This document shows positions 1 through 11,383 of a DNA stretch of 64,000 nucleotides, piece after piece; the stretch's first letter is position 1, and the number at the start of each line of letters is the position of its first letter. Source of the DNA: Dugong dugon (lineage: Eukaryota; Chordata; Mammalia; Sirenia; Dugongidae); contig CM057476.1 of assembly GCA_030035585.1 (NCBI GenBank), forward strand, positions 22,242,501-22,306,500. The letters are read 5' to 3'. The notes under the pieces are model-generated. The model saw nothing but the letters and a program-made list of their open reading frames with translations, was not told the origin of the DNA and searched no databases. Made by a program: the position numbers and the translations under genes.

Positions 1-133
1 AGGACGGCAGCTAAGGCCACCCCCCCACCCCATCACCTCTACCACTAATTTCCATTCCTGTAGGAACATGACTGCCTCCCAGGCTAGGGGGAGGGGGAGT
101 GAAGGGAAAAGGGGAAGAGGAGGGAGGAGGAAG

Positions 134-262
134 AGGGTTGTCAGATTTAGGGGGAAAAAATCAGGACACTTATGCAATATCTGGGACAACTGGTACTAAA
201 AAATTATTTATTATGAGAAATCCAAATTTAACTGGGCTTCCTGTATTTCCTCTGGCAACCCT
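134..262. repeat. MER53-like palindromic DNA transposon copy
   Basis: The ends are inverted complements: it opens with AGGGTTGTCAG and closes with CTGGCAACCCT. The inner part carries the family's typical cores (tacttatgcaatat and aatttaactgggc). It resembles MER53, a short non-autonomous palindromic DNA element. The family name is from memory. Two more copies lie at 4.5 kb and 11.2 kb. Confidence 0.55.
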
Positions 263-1280
263 ATAAGAGGGGGGTGAGGGAGTGAGAGGGGACAAGGAGG
301 ACTCTCTTGGAGGATGGTGACAGCACCCACAATTTGAGACAGGCATGTTTTGGGAGACTTGGGAGAAGACAACTGGCTGTCAGTGGTGCAGCGTGGAGGG
401 ACAGGGTGGCTCATCCTGGCCCACTGAGGAAAAGGCTGCCATGTGGCGGCAGGCTGAAGGATGAGGTGGAGGGTCCTTTGGGCCAAGGATGCTCCTGTTG
501 CAGCTAAAAGAACCCTGCTGTGAGCAGGGGAGAACTTGGTACCAGGAGGCAGAGGCCATGCAGGGAGCCCAAAGCCAGGGCTGGAGCTGAGAACTAGAAA
601 GTGCCCCTCAGCATCTGCTGACTCCTATCCATGGTGGGGTGGGGGACCAGCCCCTACTCCATAACCAGATTTGGTGGAAAGCGACCCTCCCCAGCACCAA
701 GGCTCCAAGTCCAATTCTGAATGCCTGGGAGGAGGCATGTGGGAAGGGAAGAGACCCACTTCGTGGCCCTGGCTGATGGGCTCCCCACTCCAGCAGTGGT
801 CAGCAGCAGTATAGGGGTGAGGAGACCAAGGCTGTAGATCCCTAAAGGCTGTGAAGGGAAGTAAGGACTCAGCCTAGAAATGCAAAGAGTGTTGAGGAGG
901 GGGGGCCTCAGCTACCCTTGGGAGGTAAAAGATGGTGGGTGGCCTCAGATTGTTTCCATACGAGATATCAAATACAACAGCTAAGGTGCTAGGCAGCCAC
1001 AGGCCCTACCTGCACCTCACCTACCAAAAGGCTGCCTCCCTCTCCCCTCCACCGTGCAGACACCAGGGAAGGGCAACTGATGGGAATGAGTCAACTCCTG
1101 ACAGGTGAATTAAGCCCCAGACCTGCATTTTGCCTTTCCCAGAAGCCCACAGCTGTGGGGCTTCTCTGGGAATCCACAGTCAGTCAGACAGTTAAGAGGC
1201 CAGCTTGTCCTCTCACGCATAGCACTGACCAAGACAAGTGCAGAGAAAAGTAAGACCAGGCCCAACCACCAGGGAAATAG
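263..1280. other. Non-coding spacer downstream of the ZP3-like relic A
   Basis: About 1 kb of moderately GC-rich sequence with no reading frame that looks coding. I see no recognisable repeat family in most of it. It lies past the 3' end of the minus-strand ZP3-like gene. Confidence 0.4.
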
Positions 1281-2164
1281 AAAGCTTTATAATAAGAATA
1301 AAAGGGACGGTTTAGTAGTCTTCCGACGGAGCCACTGTCTCCAAGTCTTCCTCTGAGGTAGACTGAGTCGCTCCCTCTCTCCCCTCCTCAGACAAGGGTC
1401 CCTCCACTGCCCTGTGTACTGATTCCATCTCCAGGTCCTCCATGCTGCTGGTGTGCTCCCTCAGCCCACCCCACAGGCTGCCAAGAGAGCAGGGCAGCCA
1501 GCCCTGGAGCACTACCCTCAGGGACAACAGGAGCAGGGTTAGCCGCTCGGCGCCACACGTGAAGGCTAGTACAGCCACAAGCCGGTCCTTCAGTGTCCTA
1601 CAGGAGCTGGGAGGGAATGAAGGGAGCCAGTAGCACTGGTGGTGCCGGACAGCTAGAGCTGACCGGGAGTCCAGTCATTCACCAAGGCATAACAAGAAAA
1701 GCTAGGAGCACGTGGGAGGCAGGGGCGTGGCTGGAGATGACAAGAGGGCAGCGGTCAGGACGGACAACTATCCATGAGCATGGACAGCAGGGGTGACCCA
1801 AGTCCTTTTAGGGCCTTGGCTGCCCCCTAGTCCTGTGCCTACCTTTAAACCATGATATTGGTGGCTTCTTGACCTTCAGTGGCCTATAACCACCATGTGG
1901 GGCTCCCCTTCGCCTGGAAACTCTGTGGAAGGGAAACTGTTAGCACTGGGATCTTCCTCCCTTCCTTGCGTGGAGGAAGGACACCATCCCTTCCCAGTCC
2001 CTAGCGGAGCCCAAAGCCAGGTTATTCCTTTAAGCAAGTCTGTCTTCATCTGCTAAGTGGGGGAAGGGGGCTGGGGGTAGGAGCAGCAAGGTTGTTACCT
2101 AGCAGATTCAGGAGAAAATAATTGAAGAACAGAATATCCATTAACGAGGTACTGTTTAAATTCT

Positions 2165-2337
2165 GGAGCCCGGGTGGTGAGGTGGTTAAGAGCCTGGCTA
2201 ACCAAAAGGTTGGCAGTTTGAATCCACCAGTGCTCCTTGGAAATCCTATGGGGCAGTTCTACTCTGTCCTATAGGGTTGCTATGAGTTAGAATCGACTCA
2301 ACGGCAACAGATTTAGTTTTGTTTTCTTTTGTTTTTG
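2165..2337 (+). repeat. AfroSINE copy
   Basis: tRNA-like head (ggagcccgggtggtg, gttaagagcctggctaacc, gttggcagtttgaatcc) and the RTE-type tail (tatgagttagaatcgactc), followed by a T-rich run. It lies in an intron of ZP relic A, in the antisense orientation. This family is restricted to Afrotheria. Confidence 0.85.
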
Positions 2338-3756
2338 TGAGGTGTAGGGGGAGAGTTTGGTTAAATTCTAGTACATCCATCTATGGATAATTATAAAATA
2401 TATTTGACCTACAGAGGTGCCCATAAATTCTAGAAGAGGAGGCATTTATAGAATATTACAAAAGCCAGACTATTATACTAATGTATGTATATAGCCAAAG
2501 CCACTTCAATGTGTCTACACTAAGACGCTAGTTAATTATCTGCGCGATAGAATGGTATCTTTTTGAAGCATCTCAACTTTCTACGAGTATTGTGTATTTG
2601 CTTTATTATATTTGTTTAGTAAGGGGGCAAAGGGGGGCAGGAGAACAAGTTATTTGAGCATCCATCATTGGACTTGGTACAGAGCAGGCACAAATCATGC
2701 CAGCTTCCTCCTCAAAGAACCCGCAGGACAGAGGAGGCAGCTAAACGTGACCAGCCAGCCCACAGCTGACCCCACCCAAGCCACACTCTCTTCCTATCCC
2801 CTCCCGCCCCACCAGCCCAAGATCCACACCCAGGACCTGCACTTTCCCCCCAGGCCACTTGGTGGATTCAGTGACATCCATCTGCCCACACAGCCAAAGC
2901 CCCTCCCCTAGAAGGACAGCCCTCTCCAAGCAGGGCAGCCCCCTCCCCCAACAGGGCAGCTTCCCATTGGCCTTCCTGGCATACTCCCACCCTGTCCCTT
3001 TGCACCACACTTCCTCTGGGAAGGAACAGCCAACGTCACAGCAATCTCAGATGGAACTTTTCCCCTTATCATCTGCAAGTTGCCAGCTGTCAATGGCAAA
3101 GGCAGAAAGACATGCCCAGTCAGTGGAGGGCAGGGGACAGTCGGCCTGGAGAGAGGGCCTGCCCCAGATCCCAATCCAGCCATGGCCATGTGAGGTGTGT
3201 GACAGCAGGCAGTCACTTGGCCTCTCTGGACTTTCCTTCCCTGGGTTGGCCTGTACTAGGGAAAGACTACCTCCATTTCCAGGGTAAAGATTCCCCACAA
3301 TGCAGGTGCAGCATCCTAGCACAGAGCCTCTGCCTTTCCCCACTGCTTGGCTCCCAGAACCCTGGCCATATATCATGGAAGCTAATGCTTTTCTTTTAAA
3401 AATGGCCGCCCTGAGACTCAGACCGGGGAAGCTTGAAATAGGAAGGGTTCACCTGTATGAGGAGGTGTTGTAGAGACAGGATTTCCGGCCAGGCTCAAAG
3501 GGTCTCGTCCAACTCCAGATGCTCATCCAGCAGATGATATAAACCTGGAAGGAGGGACCAAGGGAGAACTTGGGACTCCCCAGCCCAGGGGAGAGGGCTC
3601 CTCCTGGGCCTCTCAGCTCCTGGCACAGCACATGCCACCCTGTGCTGAACAATATTACACCTTCTTTTCTTCCCAAACTGGGCACCACCAGGGAGGAAGC
3701 CAGGCCAGCCTGTGACTGTCACAGCCCAGGCCATAAGAGGCCCCTGTTGTTGTCAA

Positions 3757-3968
3757 AGGTCCCTGGGTGGTGCAACGGTTTGTGCTCGACTACTAACCAA
3801 AAGGTTGGCAGTTCGAAACTACCCAGCAGCACTGTGGAAGAAAGGCCCGGCGATTTGCTTCTGTAAAGATGATAGTCAAGAAAATCCTATGGAGCTCAGT
3901 TTTACACATGGGGTCACCATGAGTCAGAATCGATTTAACGGCAATGGGTACAGGTTGTTGTTGTTGTT
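3757..3968 (+). repeat. AfroSINE copy
   Basis: Well preserved: aggtccctgggtggtgcaac head, A- and B-box-like tRNA segments, body cggcgatttgcttctgtaaag, tail gagtcagaatcgatttaacg and a (gtt)n end. It abuts a second SINE of opposite orientation at its 3' side. Confidence 0.9.
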
Positions 3969-4241
3969 AGCTGCCGTAGAGTCGGCCCTCAACTCAGGGT
4001 GACCCCAGGCACAACGGAACGAAACGCTGTCTGGTTCTGCACCATCCACCATGATCAGTTACAGATCAGACCATTGTGATTCATAGAGTTTTCATTGGCT
4101 GAAACTTGTTCAGCATCAGAGCAACACGCAAGCATCCATCGACAAACAGGTCATTGCTGCGCGTGAGGTGCGTTGGCAGCAATCCGACCGGGGTGTCCCG
4201 TGTGGAAGGTGAGAATTCTACCGCTGAACTACCACTGCCCC
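3961..4241 (-). repeat. SINE with tRNA-Gly head and RTE-derived body
   Basis: Read on the minus strand, 4241-4170 matches tRNA-Gly: GGTAGTTCAGCGGTAGA (A box), AATTCTCACCTTCCA at the anticodon arm, and a worn B box. The body (ctgaaacttgttcagcatc, gcatccatcgacaaacagg) matches the 5' region of the RTE copy at 33.3-33.45 kb. The tail (gttgttagctgccgtagagtc) matches the RTE 3' end at 29.88 kb. It is therefore a composite of a tRNA and both RTE ends, not a tRNA gene. Confidence 0.75.
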
Positions 4242-4540
4242 CTAGCAAGCCCTTAGAGGTAGAGAGAATGTCTCTGATCGTCTTGACCCATGAGCTTACT
4301 CTCAGCAACAAGGATGCTCACCGTAGCCCTGGTTTTGAACAGGGACAGTCTTGACCCTTTGGGTAGTTTCTGCAGTAGAGAACTGATTCAGTTACAACTG
4401 GGCCAGACAGCAGGGTTGTGTGTGGCTGTTAACTTTCGCAGGAAAATACAGAAATCCAATTTCCTATTCACAGAAATGATATTAAGTGGGAAAAGGGGAG
4501 GGCAGAAAACAGGTTCTAAAATGGCAAATATAATCTTATT

Positions 4541-4645
4541 TAGGACGTACTTATACTAAAAAAAAAAAAAAATCACTCATTGGTTATTGGAAGTTCACAT
4601 TGAACTGGGCATCCTGTACTTTCATTTGCTAAATCTGGTAACCCT
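4541..4645. repeat. MER53-like palindromic element, partial
   Basis: Right half of the palindrome: ggacgtacttatactaaaa, an A run, gaactgggcatcctgtac, ending CTGGTAACCCT. It sits 117 bp below the 109-nt exon of ZP relic A. Confidence 0.5.
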
Positions 4646-5277
4646 ATTAGGGAATCCAGCACTCCCTTCCTCTGACCCAAACAGCCCTTAGAAGGGAAGC
4701 AGATTAACAGGATCAGAGCCCCCAGACTCCAGCCAGGCCTGGGGCACCCCAGAGCCCTCACCTCATCCTCCTCCACATCATCATTGAGCGTGAAGGCTTC
4801 CACACTGAAATGCAGTGTCTCGTTATCCTTCCGGGACCAAGGGCCAGACCTGGGGCCTATTGAGAGGCACCTGGATGGGGGAAGAGATAGTCAAGGGGGC
4901 CATTGAGGCGGTCACCTGGGAGACTAGCAGGAACAGGTTTCCTGGGAAACCACAGAGGCCCAAACTATGGGCAGTTATGTTCAAGAGTGTTCGCTCCATA
5001 GTAGAGCTATGGGACAGACATGTTTAGCCTGAGCAAAGGCCACAAGTTACAAGGTCAGCCATGAGGAGTAAGATTCCAGGGCCACTGCAGCCACTCAACA
5101 GCCTGCACCCTAGCTGGGAAGAATAGCCCTGAACTCTGTCAAGTCACACACACAGCTCAGGTGGGCAGGTCCAGACTCAGGCAAGGTGAGGAGTAGCAGG
5201 CCAGACAAAAAAGGTTGGTCGCCAAGGATCTACTTTCTAGCCAGGGATTTTTTTAACATCACATGCACGTACAATAG

Positions 5278-5571
5278 GAGCCCTGCTGGTGCAGTAGTTA
5301 AAGCACTCGACTGCTAACCAAAAGATCGGCAGTTCCAACCTACCAGCCACTCCGAGGGAGAAAGATGTGGCAGTCTCCTTCCATAAAGATTTTACAGCCT
5401 TGGAAACCCTGTGTGCTCTGCTCTGTCTTATAGAGGTTCTATTCTGTCCTACAGAGTCTCTAGGGACTGGAATTCACTCAACAGTAATGGGTTCACATGC
5501 TAGCAAGGCAGACGGACCTCAGTGCACAAGTACCCCAACAGCCCAGCCAAGTGAGACCCAGGGGAGGAAGG
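5278..5571 (+). repeat. AfroSINE with an extra 78-bp non-SINE tail (copy 1)
   Basis: SINE part 5278-about 5493, with a duplicated tctgtcctacagag-type segment in its 3' half. From 5494 to 5571 follows sequence beginning cacatgctagcaaggcagac that is not part of the usual SINE. The same 78-bp tail follows the AfroSINE at 7281 with four transitions. The copy lies in an intron of ZP relic A, about 75 bp below the ZP-core exon. Confidence 0.75.
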
Positions 5572-6173
5572 AGTCTGGGGCAGCATTGGGCTTCAACTTG
5601 GAAGCAGCCCCCCTCCCTGCCCCTGTTCCTGGCAGCCCTACAGACCCCTGGTTGAAGATGAGGGCGTACATCCTCTGGGAGCGGTTCAGGTGCTGGCTCT
5701 GGGTGCCCACACACTCATCCACATAGAGCTTCATGGTCCCGTTTAACGCCAGCTGGATGTGGGCCTCGAGGGTCAGCCACAAGCCTTCCACGTAGGGGGA
5801 CAGCTCAGCAGCTGAGCAAAGAGGGGTATAAGGGCTATGTCTGGCAAGTAGTCGTGGCCACCATCCAGCAAGCACCCACTGTGTGCTAGGTAGGTAACAG
5901 GTGCTGTTCCAGCTGATCCTCAACAGTCCTTGAGGTATTTCTTATGCCTACTTTATAGATGGGGTGATAGAGGCTCAGAGAGGTGGTTGAACTTTGGTTC
6001 TCTTACCCTAGTTTGCTCATCTATCAAATAGGAGCATACCTGTCCCACCAAGGGGGGAAGACTAAAATCAGAAACAGGATGATGTATCCTTGCCAGGAAG
6101 CAGAGGCCAGTACAGCCCCTCATTCAGCCCCCCTTCACTGGCGAGCCCTGGGGGTCCACACACCACATGCTCT

Positions 6174-6174
<1 letters not shown>

Positions 6175-6212
<38 letters not shown>
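6175..6212 (+). repeat. (CA)n microsatellite
   Basis: About 18 CA units. It lies only about 16 bp inside the intron from the splice donor of the 6229-6381 exon of ZP relic A. Confidence 0.95.
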
Positions 6213-6213
<1 letters not shown>

Positions 6214-6879
6214 CAGTCCAAGACTCACCAGGTAGCACCTGGAGTACCACCTGTAGGCCCTGTGTGGTGTGCTGTGAAGACTCCTTGAAGGGGTCCTTTG
6301 GAGGGCCAGGTGGGACCTGTGTCTGACTGGCTGCAGCTGAGCTGTTCACTGCCTGCCAGAAGAGCAGTCTGGGCTGCATGGCTGCAGGGTGAAGAGAGGT
6401 AGGCAGCAGGTCAAGGGGATGCAGCAGGTCCCTCAACTGACTGGATGGAAAGTTCCTTCAGGTAGGCAGGGAAACTGCTCAAATCAGCTTCCCTAGCATG
6501 GGAAAGCATAGTAAGAGCTGCCTTCCTAGCGGCCTGCAAGATGTAGGCCATTCCATTCTGTTGACCTCACAACTGTCCCCATTTTACAAATGTGGAAAGT
6601 GAGGCTGGCAAGTCCCACTGTCACATGCCCACAGTAACACGGAGTCGTGAGCTGCGGAATTCATACTGAAACTCCCAAGCTAGGGCTCTGGCAGAGATCT
6701 TTAAAGATTAGAGTTGTTTTATGGCAAGATACAGATGACACTAAATAGTCAGTAAATGAAAACCAAGTTTACCCACCTATTCCCTCTCCCTATGAGTAAC
6801 AACTTTTTGTTGGCGTGTGTGCACCTGGCCTGTGTGTGAGCAGATTTGTATAAATGTGCTCACCCCAGCAAGGTCCCCA

Positions 6880-7140
6880 CTTAATTCTTTTTTTAATTGT
6901 TGTAAAAAAACTACAGTTAACACAACATTTGCTAATTCAGCATTTGTCACTGGTACAATTCAATGACACCAATTACATCAAACATGTTGTGCAACCATCT
7001 CCAGTATACATATTCCATATTTTCCATTCCCCTAAACAAAAACTGAAAGCTAGCTAGACAAACATCTCCCTCTCACCCATCCCTGGTAACCAGTTAAACT
7101 TTGCTTTGTGCACATTTGTCTGTTTTACCCACTTAATTCT
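6880..7140 (-). repeat. Old L1 (L1M-type) 3' fragment
   Basis: Contains tacaattcaatgacaccaat and catgttgtgcaaccatctcc, the worn signature of the 3' untranslated part of old mammalian L1 elements, read on the minus strand. It is too decayed for a subfamily. MIR-like sequence lies at about 6580-6660 (ttttacaaatgtggaaag). Confidence 0.6.
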
Positions 7141-7280
7141 TTTTACTATTTGGGCTCCTATGCCTTGCCACACTGCCTTTAAGAGTGATTATCTAGCCCA
7201 GAGGGCCTGGGGCAGACCAAGGAAATGAAAGAGGGAGTTTGGGTTTCTCTTTTTTTTTTAAGAGGAGTAGAATTTAAGGA

Positions 7281-7599
7281 AGAAGCCCTGGTGGCACAAT
7301 AGGTAAGTGCTCCACTGCTGTCTGAAAAGTTGGTGGTTTGAACTCACCCAGGGGCTCCGTGGGAGAAAAACCTGGTGATCTGCTTCTGTAAAGATTACAG
7401 TCAAGAAAACCCTCTGCGGGCAGTTCTACTCTGTCACATGGGGTTCTGCTCTGTCCTGTAGAGGTTCTACTCTGTCCTATAGAGTCTATGTGGGTTGGAA
7501 TTGACTCAACAGCAATGGGTTCACATGCTAGCAAGGCAGACAGACCTCAATGCACGAGTACCCCAACAGCCCAGCCAAGCGAGACCCAGGGGAGGAAGG
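7281..7599 (+). repeat. AfroSINE with an extra 78-bp non-SINE tail (copy 2)
   Basis: SINE part 7281-about 7521, then the tail 7522-7599 beginning cacatgctagcaaggcagac. The tail is about 95% identical to that at 5494-5571, while the SINE heads are much more divergent. Both tails stop at the same point (ggaggaagg). Confidence 0.75.
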
Positions 7600-8220
7600 G
7601 AATCATCTCAAAGGCAACAACAGCATCTAAGGCATCCAGTCAGTGTTTGCATGCCAGGCCTTGCCCCAGAGGCCAGGGGGGCAGGATGGGGTGGTCCCAG
7701 AGCTCAGCCTAGCTGAGCCGACTACTCTGGGCTCCTGAGTTCCTGCCAGCCTGGGGCAAGCCAGAAAGCCTCCCCAGAGACAGTGTGAAGGAAGGAGGAG
7801 AGGAATGGGTGCCCCAGGGTCCCTGTGTCCTCAGCCCTCTGTGGGGGTAGAAGCAGGGAACCCCCAGGGGCGGGGGACATTGTGAGGTGGGGCTGAGTGT
7901 GGGGGGGTTACCCAGCAGAGCGACTCAGAGGCCATCAGGAGAGATGTCGCCTCCTCCCTGTGTCCCAGGATGCCAAGTCCTGCTCCTGCTGCAGCCCAGG
8001 TGGGGAGTGGGAGGATAGAGGGGCAAAGGGGGGTTGGTAGAATGAGTTACCCTGGAGGGGATTCCCCAGGTCCATGGCTGGCAGGGAAGGCTCAGCTCAG
8101 GGGCAGGGAGTGCTGGAGGAGGAGGAGGTGCCCACCTTAGGTCCCAAGGCACCCCATCCCCCAGACCTCACCAAGCAACAAGACTACAGCATCCAGCAGA
8201 AGCCCCCTGGAGGCAGCCAT

Positions 8221-9680
8221 AGTGAAGATAAATCATTGCCCAATCCCCCCACAAGCCTCCTTAAATTGGCGCAGAGGAGGCTAGGGAAGGAACAAGCGCC
8301 ACTTGGAGACCACAGGTGAGCCAAGTGCTTGGCTGAGGTGGGCTCTGGCCAAATACTTCCACATTCCCCCACCTGCAACCCCTCCACCTGTCTGCAGTGC
8401 CTTCCGATTTTAGGAAAATCCCAAGTCGTCCTCACTCACATAAGGTCTAATAAGAATAGTTAAGAGTCCACACTGATTGAAGGCTTACTGCACAGTGGAC
8501 TTGATGTTCTCATCTACAAGAGGCCATCAGGGTGGCACCTGCTGCATAGGATTGCTATGAGGGTTACATAACACAAAAGTCAGCTCAGTGCCTGGCAGAG
8601 TAAGAGCTCCATCTTGTCCAAGTGTAGAGATGAGGGTGATCGTCGAGGGTGCTGTCCAGCAAGGTGATTCTATCTGGGGGAAGTAGTCCGGAAGGGTTCG
8701 TGGAGAAGGTTATCATTAGAGCTGTTGGGAATCATGGAAAATACCAGAACAGAGGAAGGACTGGGGTAAAGAGGGATATAGTCACCAGTGTGATCAGATC
8801 AGAAGAATGTTCCTTTCTGCATTGGGAATTTAAGGAGTTCCCAGGCTTTTAGTTTGTATAAGTAAGACCACAATGATTATCCTTCCACACACATCTTTGG
8901 ACGATTGTCCAGTTATTTCCTCAGAATAAATTCTTAGGCGTGCAATTCTTGAACCATATGATTGGTATATTTTATATCTGAGTTAGTCATCAGATGGAAC
9001 AATTCAATCATTTCCCCTTGAACTGGATGTCACTTTTCACAACAATAATGGCCAGTATTTGTGGAGCTTTAAGTATGAGACCTGCCCTGGCTGAATGCTT
9101 TGTGAGCAATTTCTCTTGAAGCAGCTCCAGGAGGTCATTACTGAGAATTATCTTATGTCACAGTGAGGAAACCAAGGCTCAGAGAGGTTAGGTAACTCAC
9201 CCAAGTTCACAAAGCTTGTGAGTCAGCTCTGCCCCTGACTCTGTAGAGGGCCACAGGCTGGAAGGTGGTAGGCATGGAAGTTCAAGGCTGGGGTTCCATA
9301 CCAGCTCTACCAGGAGAATGCATGGGCTTGGGCCAGTGACTCAAGTTCTTTGAACCTGAGTTCCTCTTCCAGGAAACAGGGACCTAGCAGTACCATCTCA
9401 CAATGTGATTGTACAGATTAAATGAGCCACATCACATGAAGTGCTTAGCACAGGATCTGGTGCATACTAGGAGCAGTTCACCAACAAATAGCATTATCAA
9501 CAACCCTAGAAGCACTCTGAGCTGGCAGGACCTCTGGGCATGTTGGGAGGTGCTGCCCCCCTGTGGTGGTGCTGAGCATTGTGTGGAGCCGGCCGCTACT
9601 GAGACCCAACTCCCAGCATGCTCTGGGGCAAAGGCCTCAAGGCCTAGGGAGGGGAAAGACTTCTCCTCTCTTCCCCTAGG
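8221..9680. other. Spacer upstream of ZP relic A
   Basis: No coding signal recognised. It holds a MIR-like stretch at about 9120-9230 (aaccaaggctcagagaggtt). A short element at about 9598-9622, cccaactcccagcatgctc, resembles the ZNF143-type promoter motif, without supporting CpG richness. Confidence 0.4.
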
Positions 9681-9893
9681 TCCCTGGTGGCACAAACAGT
9701 TCACCCTCAACCACTAACTTAAAGGTTGGCAGTTTGAACCCAACCAGAGGCACTGCAGAAGAAAGTCCTGGCAGTCTGCCTCTGTAAAGATTACAGTCAA
9801 GAAAACCCTATGGAGTAGTTCTACTCTATAACACATGGGATCGCTATGAGTTGGAATCCATTCGATGGCAACAGGTTTGGTTGTTGTTGGGCT
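9680..9893 (+). repeat. AfroSINE copy
   Basis: aggtccctggtggcacaaac head, ggttggcagtttgaaccc B-box region, ccctatggagtagttctac, tail gctatgagttggaatccatt and a gttgttgttggg end. Confidence 0.9.
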
Positions 9894-10061
9894 TTTTTTC
9901 TCTTCACCATCATACCAGTAGGGATAGGCCCCATGCAGAAGCAAGGATATCGAAGAACAGGAAGAAAATTGTAATTTCCCTAGCACCTGCCACCTCTTAT
10001 CTGGTTGACCCCGCTACACCTGTTTCCCCATCCATCCATCAAATGGGGACAATCCACTTAA

Positions 10062-11061
10062 TTGTGCTTATGAGGAACCTATATATAGATCAAGAGGCAG
10101 TTGTTTGAACAGAACAAGAGGATACTGCATGGTTTAAAGTCAGGAAAGGTGTGCATCAGGGTTTTACCCTTTCACCATGCCTATTCAATCTGTATGCTGA
10201 GCAAATAATCCGAGAAGCTGGACTATAGGAAGAATGGGGCATCAGGATTGGAGGAACACTCATTAACAACCTGCATTATACAGATGTCACAACCTTGCTT
10301 GCTAAAAGTAAAGAGGACTTGAAGCACTTACTGATCAAGATCAAAGACCACAGCCTTCGGTATGGATTACACCTCAACATAAAGAAGACAAAAATGCTCA
10401 CAACTGGACCAATAAGCAGCATCGTGATAGACAGGAAAAAGACTGAAGTTATCGAGGATTTCATTTTACTTGGCTCCACAATCAACACCCATGGAAACAG
10501 CAGTCAAGAAATCAAAAGACACATTGCATTGGGCAAATCTGCTGCAAAAGACCACTTTAAAGTGTTGAAAAGCAAAGATGTCACCTTGAAGACTAAGGTG
10601 CACCTGACCCAAGCCATGGTGTTTTCAGTCACCTCCTATGCATGTGAAAGCTGGATGATGAATAAAGAAGACTGGAGAAGAACTGATGCCTCTGAATTGT
10701 GGTGTTGGAGCAGAATATTGAATATACCATGGACTGCGAAAAGAATGAACAAATCTGTCTTGGAAGAGGCACAACCAGAACGCTCCTTAGAAGCAAGGAT
10801 GGCGAGACTACATCTCACATACACTGGACGTGTTATCAGAAGGGATCAGTCCCTGGAGAAGGACATCATGCTTGGTAAAGTAGAGGGTCAGAGAAAAAGA
10901 GGAAGACCCTCAGTGAGATGGATTCACACAGTGGCTGCAACAATGGGCTTAAGTGTAACAATGATTGTGAGTATAGCGCAGGACCGGGCAGTGTTTTGTT
11001 CTGTTGTACATAGGGTCGCTTTGAGTTCGAACTGACTCGATGGCACCTAACAACAACACCA
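10062..11061 (+). mobile_element. RTE-type LINE, 5'-truncated 3' kilobase
   Basis: The 3' part of the single RTE reading frame: RT palm to C terminus. A continuous frame runs 10295-11035 and includes SKEDLKHLLIKIKDHS, LRYGLHLNIKKTKML and the C-terminal motif [16 protein letters not shown]. The catalytic YADD box is degenerate (YTDV at about 10275), so it is dead. The 3' end is gagttcgaactgactcgatg then cacctaacaacaac, the tail shared with AfroSINE. The endonuclease half is absent. Confidence 0.88.
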
Positions 11062-11211
11062 CATTGGTCATTAAGGATTGTCTCCCATCCCCTTCTCAGG
11101 AAAGAGGCAGGCTGGAGAGAGGGTGCCCCACCGCTTAAGGCTACTTGGAGGAGGCATTCCTTGCCACAGAGAGAACCAGATAGTGCATCAGAACAGAGGG
11201 AGGGCTTGGGG

Positions 11212-11383
11212 GGACTGCCAGATAAATACAGAACGCCCAGTTAAATCTGAATTTCAGATAAACAGTGAATAATTTTTTTATTGTAAGTATGTCCTATGCA
11301 ATGTTAGGGACATACTTATACTAACAAAGTACTTGTTGCTTATCTGACATTCACATTTAGCTGGGCATCCTGTATTTTATTTG
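11212..11383. repeat. MER53-like palindrome, left part, split by an L1
   Basis: gactgccagataaatacag through gtatgtcctatgcaatgtta and its inverted partner, up to catcctgtattttatttg. The element resumes at 14957 after the L1 block and ends at 14992 (ctgacaaccct). This copy shows the full palindrome best. Confidence 0.65.

Larger units (their letters stand above)
1312..8220 (-). pseudogene. ZP3-like zona pellucida domain gene, relic A
   Basis: Multi-exon gene of the ZP3 type (egg-coat filament glycoprotein). Exons read on the minus strand: 8172-8220, signal peptide beginning MAASRGLLLDAVVLLL; 8051-8112; 6229-6381 (QPRLLFWQAVNSS, QGLQVVLQVLPG); 5646-5811, ZP core with LYVDECVGTQS; 4762-4870, beginning CLSIGPRSGPW and containing ETLHFSVEAFTL; 3453-3544, VYIICWM ending SCLYNTSSYR; about 2991-3086, SWQLADD then DCCDVGC; 1843-1922, basic VSRRRG resembling a furin-type cleavage site; and a last exon 1312-about 1600 with a hydrophobic stretch and an acidic tail ending APSEDY. 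Phases agree across 8220-8051 and 6381-2991. One in-frame TGA (3047-3049) falls where ZP3 has the first Cys of its CDCC cluster. The donor after 5646 is GTCTGT, non-consensus. The phase from 1843 into the last exon does not join cleanly. The exon(s) for the N-terminal ZP half were not found between 8051 and 6381. It could be a very recently lost gene or, less likely, one still expressed in truncated form. Confidence 0.72.

Noticed and set aside
4170-4241. tRNA-Gly-like sequence as a real tRNA gene
   Set aside because: It is fused directly to an RTE-derived body and tail and its B box is decayed, so it is a SINE head.
10295-11035. 246-codon plus frame as a host gene
   Set aside because: It is the C-terminal part of an RTE LINE with a ruined catalytic box.
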